Notes under the pieces: model-generated
Database searches by the model: none
Seen by the model: the letters and a program-made list of their open reading frames with translations, nothing else
Told to the model about the DNA's origin: nothing
NCBI GenBank assembly: GCA_016292515.1
Contig: JAEDIJ010000047.1
Span: forward strand, 1-12,889
Direction of reading: 5' to 3'
Length of the DNA stretch: 12,889 nt
Source of the DNA: Victivallaceae bacterium
GTDB lineage: Bacteria > Verrucomicrobiota > Lentisphaeria > Victivallales > Victivallaceae
Translations under genes and position numbers: made by a program
Part shown: positions 1 through 7,278 of the stretch, one piece after another
Layout: every line of letters begins with the position of its first letter
Position numbering within the stretch: position 1 is the stretch's first letter

Positions 1-72
1 ACCCCCGAAAATCGACCGAAGCCGCGAAGCGGGGCGCACCCTCTCACGGGTGCGCCGGAGATTTTAAGGGGG
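1..72. repeat. 72-nt structured repeat, copy A
   Basis: This copy matches the one at 172-243 over the same 72-nt length except in one hairpin. Its ends are complementary: CCCCC (2-6) with GGGGG (68-72), and AAAATC (8-13) with GATTTT (60-65), leaving a small bulge. Inside are two hairpins. One is CCGC-GAA-GCGG (22-32), which contains the sequence GCGAAGC, known as an unusually stable DNA mini-hairpin. The other has 9-bp arms, GGCGCACCC (33-41) and GGGTGCGCC (48-56), around the loop TCTCAC (42-47). The whole could fold as a three-way junction, in RNA or single-stranded DNA. The window begins inside or at the edge of this copy, so the array may extend further left. Its function is unknown. A non-autonomous palindromic mobile element or a structured transcript element are the two main readings. 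Confidence 0.85.
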
Positions 73-171
73 CAGGGGGATATTTAACAAAAAGTAAAAA
101 CTACCATACGCGAAGCCGCGAGTACCGGAGGTGCGGAGCACCGAGGAACGGATGCGCGGGAGCGCGGGGGC
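73..171. repeat. Hairpin-rich linker between the two 72-nt repeats
   Basis: This non-coding stretch has an AT-rich left part (80-108) and a GC-rich right part. It contains small hairpins: GGTGC-GGA-GCACC (130-142) and GCGC-GGGA-GCGC (154-165). CCGCG (116-120) could also pair with CGCGG (155-159) and enclose the first hairpin. GCGAAGC recurs at 110-116. The linker is bounded on both sides by G5 runs spaced by CA: GGGGG-CA-GGGGG at 68-79, and GGGGG-CA-CCCCC at 166-177. It looks like a further module of the same repetitive family and not random spacer. I see no open reading frame or promoter in it. Confidence 0.5.
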
Positions 172-243
172 ACCCCCGAAAATCGACCGAAGCCGCGAAG
201 CGGGGCGATGGCTCTCACGCCATCGCAGGAGATTTTAAGGGGG
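172..243. repeat. 72-nt structured repeat, copy B
   Basis: This has the same terminal stem and the same CCGC-GAA-GCGG hairpin as the copy at 1-72, and the same TCTCAC loop (213-218). The main hairpin arms are different: GCGATGGC (205-212) and GCCATCGC (219-226). Four base pairs in the stem have changed on both sides so that pairing is kept, and the outermost pair of the first copy (G33-C56) is lost here (G204/A227). The element ends 2 nt from the stop codon (246-248) of the minus-strand lipoprotein gene, so a transcript of that gene would run straight into it. It could therefore act as a 3'-end structure for that mRNA, although no T-tract follows it as in a classic intrinsic terminator. Confidence 0.85.
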
Positions 244-245
244 AA

Positions 246-650
246 TTACCGCATCGGTTGCAGATTCCCGGACGTTTCCGCCGGGCTGTCGGGGATCAGC
301 GTATAGGTCGTCTGACGGCTGAAATCGTCGATTTTGAGGGTGTTTCCGGCGAGGCGGAGACCGAAATAGAATTTCCAGTTGCGCCATTGCTCCTCGGTCA
401 TTTTCAACGTCACTTCGCCGGTTTTTTTATCCAATTCGTATTTGCCCGCCCAATCGTTGTTGGAGCCGGGGCGATTGGAATTTTCCGGCATTTTCACGCG
501 CAGAAAAATGATGTCCTCGTAGACGCACGCCAAACAGCCGTCCGTCGGGTTTGCCGGTTGATAACAGCCGCCGGGAATACGAGCCGAAGAGCATCCCGCG
601 AGAATTGCGATACCGGTGATCGTCAACAGAGTCTGCCACATTTTTTTCAT
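246..650 (-). CDS. Small predicted lipoprotein of unknown function
   Basis: This 134-residue protein starts with a type II signal peptide: basic MKKMW, a hydrophobic stretch, then the lipobox LAGC with the lipidated Cys at 20. Serine at +2 would favour the outer membrane if the E. coli sorting rule applies. The mature part is small and soluble. It has three more cysteines (29, 39, 42; the last two as CLAC), which could form a disulfide, and a Trp/Tyr-rich region at 85-96 (EEQWRNWKFYF). The ATG is preceded by a strong GAGGAGA ribosome site. I recognise no family. The gene stands alone and diverges from purB. A possible promoter lies at 739-767, and the 72-nt repeat lies directly after its stop. 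Confidence 0.75.
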   Translation of the reverse strand: MKKMWQTLLTITGIAILAGCSSARIPGGCYQPANPTDGCLACVYEDIIFLRVKMPENSNRPGSNNDWAGKYELDKKTGEVTLKMTEEQWRNWKFYFGLRLAGNTLKIDDFSRQTTYTLIPDSPAETSGNLQPMR

Positions 651-692
651 CTTGATCTTCTCCTCAATCCTGAAAAACTATCTTACAAAAGG

Positions 693-721
693 TTGATTTA
701 TTGCCGCTGATGCACTATATT
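693..721 (+). promoter_or_regulatory. Candidate promoter for the purB operon
   Basis: TTGATT (693-698) and TATATT (716-721) are spaced by 17 bp. An overlapping alternative is TTGCCG (701-706), then 17 bp, then TATAGG (724-729). Either would give a leader of roughly 90-100 nt before the GTG start at 829. The -10 region lies in an imperfect palindrome at 712-732 (GCAC-TATAT/ATATA-G-GTGC). Confidence 0.4.
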
Positions 722-738
722 TATATAGGTGCGCTATT

Positions 739-767
739 ATTATAGCCCGTTTTTGCCGTTTTTTCAC
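739..767 (-). promoter_or_regulatory. Candidate promoter for the lipoprotein gene
   Basis: On the minus strand a GTGAAA box (762-767) lies 17 bp from a perfect TATAAT (739-744). This would give a leader of about 80 nt before the ATG at 650. The -10 box lies within the palindrome GCTAT-TATT-ATAGC (733-746), so a protein bound there could control it. Confidence 0.4.
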
Positions 768-815
768 GTCAAAAATGAAAAAAAACGTTAATTTTCCGGC
801 TGAATGCCCAAAAAA

Positions 816-820
816 GAGGA
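816..820 (+). promoter_or_regulatory. Ribosome binding site that sets the purB start
   Basis: GAGGA lies 8 nt before GTG at 829. The in-frame ATG at 775 has no such site. The residues between the two are Lys/Asn/Pro-rich and unlike an adenylosuccinate lyase N-terminus, so GTG 829 is the better start. Confidence 0.7.
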
Positions 821-828
821 AAATCACG

Positions 829-2265
829 GTGGATACCAACAGTTATTGCAATCCGTTGACCGATCGTTACGCCGATGCGGCGATGAGTCATATCTGGTCC
901 CCTCAATTCAAACATTCGACCTGGCGGAAGCTGTGGCTGACGCTGGCGCGCTGTGAAAAAGAACTCGGTCTTGAAATCACCGATCAGCAGATATCGGAAC
1001 TCGCCGCGCATATCGAGGATATCGATTTCGACCGCGTCGCCGAGTATGAAAAATCGTTGCGCCACGATGTGATGAGCCATATCCGCACGCTGGCGGAGCT
1101 CTGTCCGGAAGCCGCGCCGATCATCCACCTCGGCGCGACCAGTTGCTTCGTTACCGACAACACCGAATTGATCCAGATGCGCGAAGCGATGAAGTTTCTG
1201 CGCGGCAAGTTGCTGAAACTGATTTCCCAGCTCGCCGATTTCTGCGATGCCAACAAGGATCTGCCGGTACTCGGTTTCACCCATTTGCAACCGGCGCAGT
1301 TGACGACGCTCGGCAAGCGTTTCGCGCTTTATTTGCAGGATTTTTACTTCGACTTCCAGCGTTTGGAGCGGGAAATAGAAAATCTTCCTTTCCGCAGTGT
1401 CAAAGGTACGACCGGTACGCAGGCGAGTTTTCTCGCGCTTTTTGACGGCGATCACGACAAGTGCCGCGAATTGGAGCGCCGCGTCGCCGCTGAAATGGGC
1501 TTTTCGCACGTCGTTGCGGTTTCGGGGCAGACTTACACCCGGAAATTGGACTATTTCGTCCTGTCGATCCTTTCCGGACTGGGGCAGTCCGCCTCCAAGA
1601 TCGCGACCGACATCCGGCTGATGGCGAATATGAAAGAATTGGAAGAGCCTTTCGGTGCCAAGCAGGTCGGTTCGAGCGCGATGGCGTACAAGCGCAATCC
1701 GATGCGGAGTGAGCGCGTCACGTCGCTTGCGAGATATCTCATCACATTGCCGCTCAACCCCGCATTCACGACGGCGACGCAGTGGTTCGAGCGCACGCTC
1801 GACGATTCCGCCAACCGCCGCATCGTGCTTGCCGAGGCTTTTCTTGCCGCCGACGTGGTGCTGTCGATCCTGCTCAACGTCACATCGGGATTGCAGGTGT
1901 GGCCCAAGGTGATCGAGCGTCACATCAAAGCGGAACTGCCCTTTATGGCGACGGAAAATCTCCTGATGGCGGCGGTCAAGAAAGGCGGCGACCGACAGAA
2001 ACTGCACGAAGTCATCCGTACGCATTCGATGGAAGCGTCGCGTCAGGTGAAAGCCGAGGGGCTTGACAACGATCTGCTCATCCGGCTCAAAAGCGATCCC
2101 GCTTTCGCCGCGATTTCCGACGATTTCGACGCCTTGCTCGACCCCAGAAGTTTCGTCGGTCGCGCGCCGCGTCAGGTCGAGGACTTCCTCAACGAGGAGA
2201 TCCGTCCGCTGCTCGCCGCGCACGCGGCGGAAATGGCGGATGCCGCGGAAGAATTGAGAGTATAA
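829..2265 (+). CDS. purB: Adenylosuccinate lyase (ADSL-type)
   Basis: PurB cleaves SAICAR to AICAR plus fumarate, and adenylosuccinate to AMP plus fumarate, in cytosolic purine synthesis. From the GTG start the protein is 478 residues, the usual length for the branch that includes animal ADSL. It opens with the family's YxNPLxxRY and TWRKLW motifs. HLGATS (His100) and GFTHLQPAQLTT (His152, the family's general acid/base histidine) follow. Then come KGTTGTQASF, GQTYTRK and the fumarase/aspartase-superfamily signature GSSAMAYKRNPMRSE (Ser282-Ser283, Lys288, Asn290) in the flexible catalytic loop. All expected active-site motifs are present. The gene heads a tight same-strand run and uxaC follows after 21 bp. 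An alternative ATG at 775 would add 18 residues but lacks a ribosome site. Confidence 0.96.
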   Translation: MDTNSYCNPLTDRYADAAMSHIWSPQFKHSTWRKLWLTLARCEKELGLEITDQQISELAAHIEDIDFDRVAEYEKSLRHDVMSHIRTLAELCPEAAPIIHLGATSCFVTDNTELIQMREAMKFLRGKLLKLISQLADFCDANKDLPVLGFTHLQPAQLTTLGKRFALYLQDFYFDFQRLEREIENLPFRSVKGTTGTQASFLALFDGDHDKCRELERRVAAEMGFSHVVAVSGQTYTRKLDYFVLSILSGLGQSASKIATDIRLMANMKELEEPFGAKQVGSSAMAYKRNPMRSERVTSLARYLITLPLNPAFTTATQWFERTLDDSANRRIVLAEAFLAADVVLSILLNVTSGLQVWPKVIERHIKAELPFMATENLLMAAVKKGGDRQKLHEVIRTHSMEASRQVKAEGLDNDLLIRLKSDPAFAAISDDFDALLDPRSFVGRAPRQVEDFLNEEIRPLLAAHAAEMADAAEELRV

Positions 2266-2286
2266 CTTTTCAGAAAAGGTGGTAAT

Positions 2287-3657
2287 ATGGCTTTTTTGGA
2301 TGATTCCTATCTGATCGGCAACAAGACCGGCAAGGCACTTTTTGCCAAAATTTCCAAACTCCCGGTCGTCGATCCGCACAATCACGCGAATTTGCGGGAG
2401 ATCGCCGAGAACCGTTGTTACCGCGACGCGTGGCAACTGTTTGCCGCCACCGACCACTATGTGTGGGAAATGATGCGCAAGCGCGGCGTGCCGGAAAAAC
2501 TGATCACCGGCAAGAGCGCGAACCGCGACAAATTCTGCGCACTCGGCAAAATTTTTCCCGAATTGATCGGCAATCCCGTCTATGAATGGATCCACCTTGA
2601 TCTGCGCCGCTATTTCGGCATCGAGGAGCAGCTTTCGGGGAAGACGGCGGAAACGGTTTATGACGCGGTCAACGCCAAACTGGCGACCGATGAATTCCGT
2701 CCGCAGGCGTTGCTTTCCAAAAAACTCAACGTCGAAGTGATGTGCTCGACCGACGATGCCGCCGACACTTTGGAGCATCACGACCGCATCAACCGGGCGA
2801 TGGGGCGGATCCTCGTGCGTCCCACCTGGCGGCCCGACAAGACGATAAAAATTTTTGCTCCCGGCTGGCGCGAGGGGATGGATCGGTTGGAGAAGCGTTT
2901 CGGTATTGAGCTGAATAACTTGAAAGCACTTGTTTCCGTGATGAAATTAAGTCACGATTTCTTTGCCGAGCACGGTTGCCGCGCGAGCGATCACGGACTG
3001 CTTATCCTGCCCGACGTCGAGGCGGATTACAAGCAGGCGAACCGCGTTTTCCGCCGCGCGATGGCGGGCGAGGAAGTGACGAAAGAGGAGGGGCGCATTT
3101 TTATGGGCTACCTTTTCGGCGAGATCGCCGAATTCAACGCCGAAAGCGACTGGGTGACGCAACTTCACCTCGGCGCGGTGCGCGACGTGCGCAAATCGCT
3201 TTTTGACGCGCTCGGTCCCGATGTCGGCGGCGACATCAGCGACCACGCGCTCGATCTGCGGCCCAATCTGATCAAATTCCTCAACCGTTTCGACGGCAGG
3301 TTGAAAACAGTGCTTTACTCGCTCGATCCGGCGCACTATGCGACGCTCGCGACGATCTCGCGCGCTTTTGGTGCAAAAGTTTCGCTCGGTTCGGCGTGGT
3401 GGCTCTGCGACACGCCGGTCGGGATGCGCCGTCAACTGGAATACATTTCCTCGGTGGATACGTTGAGCAATTTCGCCGGAATGGTCTCGGATTCGCGTAA
3501 ACTTTTGAGTTACGGCTCGCGCTTCGAGATGTTCCGCCGGGTGCTTTCCGACGTGCTCGGCAATCTCGTCGAACGCGGACAGGCACCGCTTGACGGCATC
3601 GAAATTCTGATTGAAAAAATCGCCTATTCGGGCGTGAAAAAATTCTGGAATCTGTAA
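2287..3657 (+). CDS. uxaC: Uronate (glucuronate) isomerase
   Basis: This 456-residue protein matches E. coli UxaC along its length. UxaC converts D-glucuronate to D-fructuronate and D-galacturonate to D-tagaturonate in the cytosol, as the first step of hexuronate catabolism. It belongs to the amidohydrolase superfamily. The metal/substrate motif DPHNH (His31, His33) is followed by GDHY-like TDHYVWEMMRKRGV, GNPVYEWIHLDLRR, CSTDDAADTLEHH, PTWRPDK, QLHLGAVRD, LGPDVGGD, GSAWWLCDTPVGMRRQ and GMVSDSRKLLSYGSRFEMFRR, all typical of the family. A good AGGTGG ribosome site lies 4 nt before the ATG. No other hexuronate genes (uxaB, uxuA, kdgK) are visible. The gene lies between two purine genes, which is an unusual place for it. 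Confidence 0.95.
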   Translation: MAFLDDSYLIGNKTGKALFAKISKLPVVDPHNHANLREIAENRCYRDAWQLFAATDHYVWEMMRKRGVPEKLITGKSANRDKFCALGKIFPELIGNPVYEWIHLDLRRYFGIEEQLSGKTAETVYDAVNAKLATDEFRPQALLSKKLNVEVMCSTDDAADTLEHHDRINRAMGRILVRPTWRPDKTIKIFAPGWREGMDRLEKRFGIELNNLKALVSVMKLSHDFFAEHGCRASDHGLLILPDVEADYKQANRVFRRAMAGEEVTKEEGRIFMGYLFGEIAEFNAESDWVTQLHLGAVRDVRKSLFDALGPDVGGDISDHALDLRPNLIKFLNRFDGRLKTVLYSLDPAHYATLATISRAFGAKVSLGSAWWLCDTPVGMRRQLEYISSVDTLSNFAGMVSDSRKLLSYGSRFEMFRRVLSDVLGNLVERGQAPLDGIEILIEKIAYSGVKKFWNL

Positions 3658-3688
3658 AAACATCATCTGACGATAGGAGAAAATCATT

Positions 3689-4735
3689 ATGGCGGCAAAA
3701 AGTGATCTTTACAAGGCGGCGGGCGTCGATATCGATCTCGCGACCGATCTTCTGACCAAAGTGAAAGGCGCGCTCGCGTCGACCCGGCGGCCCGAAATGC
3801 TCGCCCCGATCGGCGGTTTCGGCGGGCTTTTTCAGATCGACCTTTCCAAATACCGTGAACCGGTGATGGTTTCGAGCATCGACGGCGTCGGCACCAAACT
3901 GATGGTCGCGATGAAAATGCAGAAGTACGACACCGTCGGCTGCGACATCGTCAATCACTGCATCAACGATATTTCCGTACAGGGCGCGGAGCCGGTCTAT
4001 TTTATGGATTACATCGGCATCGGCAAACTCCGCAGTCCGCTGTACGAGGAAGTCCTCGGCGGCATCGCCCGTGCCTGCAAAGCGGCGAATTGCGCCGTGC
4101 TGGGCGGCGAAACGGCGGAAATGCCGGGAATGTACGGCAATGATTTCGACCTCGTCGGCGTCATTACCGGCATCGTCGAAAAGAGCGAACTCATCACCGG
4201 CGAAAAGATCAAGGCGGGCCACGTCGCGATCGGTATCGCTTCCAACGGCTTGCATACCAACGGTTTCAGCTTGGCGCGCAAAGTGCTTTTCGATCAGGCG
4301 GGGCTCGAAGTCAACGATCGTCCCGACTGCCTCGGCGGCGAGTCGGTCGGGGAAGCGTTGCTTCACCCCCACACCTGCTATTATCCGGCGATCAAGGCGG
4401 CGCGCGCTGCCGGTGTCAGCCTTGACGGCATCGCCCACATCACGGGCGGCGGTCTCTGCGACAACGTCCCGCGCGTGTTGCCCGATGACATCGACGTCGA
4501 ATTCAACGTCGCGGGTTTCCCCGTGCCGCCGATTTTCAAACTGATCGTCGAGCGCGGCAACGTCGGAGATGAAGAAGCCTACCGCGTTTTCAATATGGGC
4601 GTCGGTATGGTCTGGTTTGTGCCGGAAAATGACGCGGAAAAAGCCCTTCAAGCGATCCGCGGCTGCGGCCTTTACGCCGATTGCATCGGCAGGACGGTCA
4701 AGGGTGCGAAAAGCGTTCGCGTGACGACGAAATAA
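3689..4735 (+). CDS. purM: Phosphoribosylformylglycinamidine cyclo-ligase (AIR synthetase)
   Basis: PurM closes the imidazole ring: FGAM plus ATP gives AIR, the fifth step of de novo purine synthesis, in the cytosol. The 348-residue length is typical. Motifs in order are SSIDGVGTKL (64-71, substrate/ATP site), HCINDISVQGAEPVYFMDYIG (90-110), LGGETAEMPGMY (138-149), SNGLHTNGFSLAR (185-197), HITGGGLCDNVPRVLP and FNMGVGM, matching the PurM/ThiL/SelD-like fold. TAGGAG precedes the ATG. The spacing is 31 bp from uxaC and only 2 bp to the permease gene downstream, so translation of the latter may be coupled to it. Confidence 0.97.
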   Translation: MAAKSDLYKAAGVDIDLATDLLTKVKGALASTRRPEMLAPIGGFGGLFQIDLSKYREPVMVSSIDGVGTKLMVAMKMQKYDTVGCDIVNHCINDISVQGAEPVYFMDYIGIGKLRSPLYEEVLGGIARACKAANCAVLGGETAEMPGMYGNDFDLVGVITGIVEKSELITGEKIKAGHVAIGIASNGLHTNGFSLARKVLFDQAGLEVNDRPDCLGGESVGEALLHPHTCYYPAIKAARAAGVSLDGIAHITGGGLCDNVPRVLPDDIDVEFNVAGFPVPPIFKLIVERGNVGDEEAYRVFNMGVGMVWFVPENDAEKALQAIRGCGLYADCIGRTVKGAKSVRVTTK

Positions 4736-4737
4736 CG

Positions 4738-6567
4738 ATGTCGTTTTTTTCTTCCATCGGCAGGAAACTGAATATCTCCAAAGTGCCGGAAGCGCTTCGC
4801 CGCTCCGCCGCTTCGGCGATCGACTTTCTCGTTCACGACGATGAGGGAAATGTCCGTCGCGGTCTGGCGGGGATGATCAAAACGTTGCTCGTTTCCGATT
4901 CCGGTGAGATCACGGCGGAGCATTGGACTTCTTTGCGGGTGCTCGCCGACGTTTTTTCTCCGTCGCAATCGGTCGCGTTGCTCGACAGTATTCAGGATGC
5001 GAAGCCCGTAGCTCCGGACGAAGCGGCGGCATTGCTGAAAGATCTTCCGCCGGAAGAAAAGAAAAAGGTGATTTATTTTCTCTTTTCTCTGGTGTTGCAG
5101 ACCCGTTTGCCGGAAGCGCGGCGCGATCAGGTGTCGGAGTTGGCTCTGAAACTCGGATTTTCGCAGCCGGAAATCGCCCGGATGATCGATTTCGTACAGA
5201 GTTCTTTGCAGGAAAAGGCGGCGTTGCGCCGTTCCGGGGTAGGAGTTCTGATCGTCATCGGACTCATCGTCGTTTTCCTTTTGCTGGCGACGTGGTTGCG
5301 TCCGGTCGCTTTCGGCTTGATCATCGCCTATTTGCTGTTGCCGTTGGAAAAATTTTTCGAGCGCAGGCTTCTGGCGAAGCGGGGATTGGGATATCGTTTC
5401 TTTCAGTTGCTGCACTGGTTGCTCGCCCCGTTGCGCTATATCTCCGGTGCGATCAAACGCAAACTGCACCGGACGGACGAGGAGTCGGAAGCGAATCGGA
5501 AAAGGGACGCCTACCGCAGGATCATCACCAAGGCGGTATGGGAAACGGTCTTTACCGTCGTCGTTGTCATCACTCTTTTGGTGACGTTTTGCAGTAATTC
5601 GCTTTTTCAGCAGTTGCGCGACACCGGCAAGTCGTTCGGCAGTTGGATCATGCAGGGAAATACCGCGCCCGGGGAGAAAGTGAAAGTTTCGCCTTTCGCG
5701 CCGGCGGTTGACTACCTCGACCGGACGGCGGAGAAATTTTCCAGGATACCTCCCGTTCAGGAAATGATCCAAAAGGTCTCGGCGGTGCTTTCCGATCCGC
5801 AGCAGATGCGGGATGCGATCGAACTTCTATTGCGGAAATCGGGCGGCGCATTTTCGTTGACGAAAGGATTTCTCGGTATTACGATGGGATTTCTCGGCGA
5901 TCTTCTGCTGACGGTTTTTTTCAGTATTTTCTTTTTGGCGAAACTCGCCGAATTCTGCCATCTCGACGCAAGTACCGGCAAGCAGGGGGAATATCTCGTG
6001 CGGATGCTCTACAACGGCAAGTGGCTGCCCGGGGCGGAAAAATCCGCGCTCGACGAAGCGACCCGCTTGACCGGGGGGATTTTTATGCGGTTGCGTATCT
6101 GGCTTCGCGGATACCTCACTTTGATCGTGCTGGATACGATCGTCTACACGTTCTTTTTCGGCATTATCGGCGTGCCTTATTTCCCGATCCTCGGAGTGAT
6201 CGCCGGGTGCAGTCAGCTGCTGCCTTTCATCGGCCCCGTCGTGACGCTTTTGACCACGTTGACCGTGACGCTCGCCTGCGGCGGAAGCGGGACGCAGATC
6301 GTGCTGATCGTCCTGCTTTATCTGATCTACAACACGGTGTTGGAGCAGTTCATCATCTATCCCGCCGTTGTCGGCGATTCTTTGGGCTTGACGACGTTGG
6401 AAACGATCATCGTCGTTTTGGTCGGCGCAATCGTAGCGGGCATCCCCGGAATGATCCTGGCGATGCCGACCGCTTCGATCGCGAAATATCTCGTGCCGCA
6501 GATATACCGTTGTTGGGATGTCCGCCGCAATGCGTCTGAAAAAGAAAAACTGGAATTTGACCGATAA
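4738..6567 (+). CDS. AI-2E-family (PerM-like) permease with TerB-like N-terminal region
   Basis: This is a 609-residue predicted inner-membrane protein. Residues about 18-160 are soluble and helical. The pattern there (…LLVSDSGEIT…, …PPEEKKKVIYFLFSLVLQTRLPEARRD…, LALKLGFSQPEIARMI) resembles TerB-like domains, though the usual acidic metal-site residues are not obvious. Membrane segments follow at about 167-187, 189-205, 268-288, 376-402, 455-480, 483-515 and 553-580. The C-terminal part (FIGP near 497, LEQFIIYPAVVGDSLGL near 535-551, GIPGMILAMP) is the hallmark of the AI-2E/UPF0118 exporter family. Members have been linked to autoinducer-2 export, Na+/H+ antiport or other efflux, so the substrate cannot be given. 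No clear ribosome site precedes ATG 4738. An upstream in-frame TTG at 4681 lies inside purM and is less likely. Coupling to purM is likely. Confidence 0.85.
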   Translation: MSFFSSIGRKLNISKVPEALRRSAASAIDFLVHDDEGNVRRGLAGMIKTLLVSDSGEITAEHWTSLRVLADVFSPSQSVALLDSIQDAKPVAPDEAAALLKDLPPEEKKKVIYFLFSLVLQTRLPEARRDQVSELALKLGFSQPEIARMIDFVQSSLQEKAALRRSGVGVLIVIGLIVVFLLLATWLRPVAFGLIIAYLLLPLEKFFERRLLAKRGLGYRFFQLLHWLLAPLRYISGAIKRKLHRTDEESEANRKRDAYRRIITKAVWETVFTVVVVITLLVTFCSNSLFQQLRDTGKSFGSWIMQGNTAPGEKVKVSPFAPAVDYLDRTAEKFSRIPPVQEMIQKVSAVLSDPQQMRDAIELLLRKSGGAFSLTKGFLGITMGFLGDLLLTVFFSIFFLAKLAEFCHLDASTGKQGEYLVRMLYNGKWLPGAEKSALDEATRLTGGIFMRLRIWLRGYLTLIVLDTIVYTFFFGIIGVPYFPILGVIAGCSQLLPFIGPVVTLLTTLTVTLACGGSGTQIVLIVLLYLIYNTVLEQFIIYPAVVGDSLGLTTLETIIVVLVGAIVAGIPGMILAMPTASIAKYLVPQIYRCWDVRRNASEKEKLEFDR

Positions 6568-6579
6568 GGAGAAACAATT

Positions 6580-7278
6580 ATGATGACATTGACGAGATTT
6601 GGTTTGAAAGAGTGGGGCAGTGCGCTGATTATCGCGCTTCTTTTGTGGGGCGGATGCTACGCGCTGATCCGTTTCGGGCATCCCGTTTTCGGGTGGAGTC
6701 TGGCGGCATTTGTCGCGGTGGTGCTCTTTTGCTTCTGCGCATTTTTCCGCAACCCCGTGAGGGAGATCCCCGCGGACCCGCTCGCGGTGACGAGTCCGGC
6801 GGACGGCGTCGTGCGCGACATCACGATCCTCGATCAATTCGACCAGTTCCCTGCGGGCGTGAAAACGGTCAGGATCGGTATTTTCCTCTCGGTTTTCAAC
6901 GTCCACGTCAACCGCGCTCCGGTCGCGATGCAGGTCTTGGCGAAACATTACCGCCCCGGCGAATATCTCGACGCCCGCCATCCCGACGCGGGGAAGCGCA
7001 ACGAGGCGATGACGATCGTCGGCATTTTGGCGGGGCGGGAAAAATTCCCCGTCGCCGTGCGGCAGATTTCCGGCGCGATCGCCCGCCGCATCGTCTGCCC
7101 CGATTACGTCGGCAAAAACCTGGATAAAGGTTTCGTCTACGGGATGATCAAATTCGGTTCGCGGACGGAACTTTATCTGCCTGCCGATCAGGTCAAAGTG
7201 CTGGTCAAGGTCGGCGACGCGGTCAAGGGCGGCGAATCCATTCTGGCGGAAATCGTTTCGCAGGGAGAGGAAAAATGA
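6580..7278 (+). CDS. psd: Phosphatidylserine decarboxylase, short (soluble-type) form
   Basis: This enzyme removes CO2 from phosphatidylserine to make phosphatidylethanolamine at the inner membrane. The protein is 232 residues, fitting the short Psd class (archaetidylserine-decarboxylase-like). Two membrane segments lie at about 13-31 and 38-55. FFRNPVREIP (55-64), SPADGVV (72-78), FLSVFNVHVNR (102-112, His109) and KFGSRTELYLP (191-201) follow. Gly193-Ser194 is the self-cleavage site that would create the pyruvoyl cofactor on Ser194. AAGGAG lies 8 nt before the first ATG; a second ATG follows immediately. Its stop overlaps the pssA start (ATGA), so the two enzymes of the PE branch are translationally coupled. 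Confidence 0.95.
   Translation: MMTLTRFGLKEWGSALIIALLLWGGCYALIRFGHPVFGWSLAAFVAVVLFCFCAFFRNPVREIPADPLAVTSPADGVVRDITILDQFDQFPAGVKTVRIGIFLSVFNVHVNRAPVAMQVLAKHYRPGEYLDARHPDAGKRNEAMTIVGILAGREKFPVAVRQISGAIARRIVCPDYVGKNLDKGFVYGMIKFGSRTELYLPADQVKVLVKVGDAVKGGESILAEIVSQGEEK

Noticed and set aside
1..243. CRISPR array
   Set aside because: There are only two units, which are internally palindromic and 99 bp apart, without spacers of even length or cas genes.
775..828. ATG at 775 as the purB start
   Set aside because: It has no ribosome site, and the added residues do not resemble PurB. GTG 829 has GAGGA at the right distance.
769..2781. A long open frame of 670 residues on the minus strand across purB and uxaC
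   Set aside because: It is antisense to two clear genes, is rich in Arg/His/Glu in the way such shadow frames are, and shows no family motif.
4681..4737. TTG at 4681 as the permease start
   Set aside because: It lies inside purM without a ribosome site. ATG 4738, 2 bp after the purM stop, fits an operon better.
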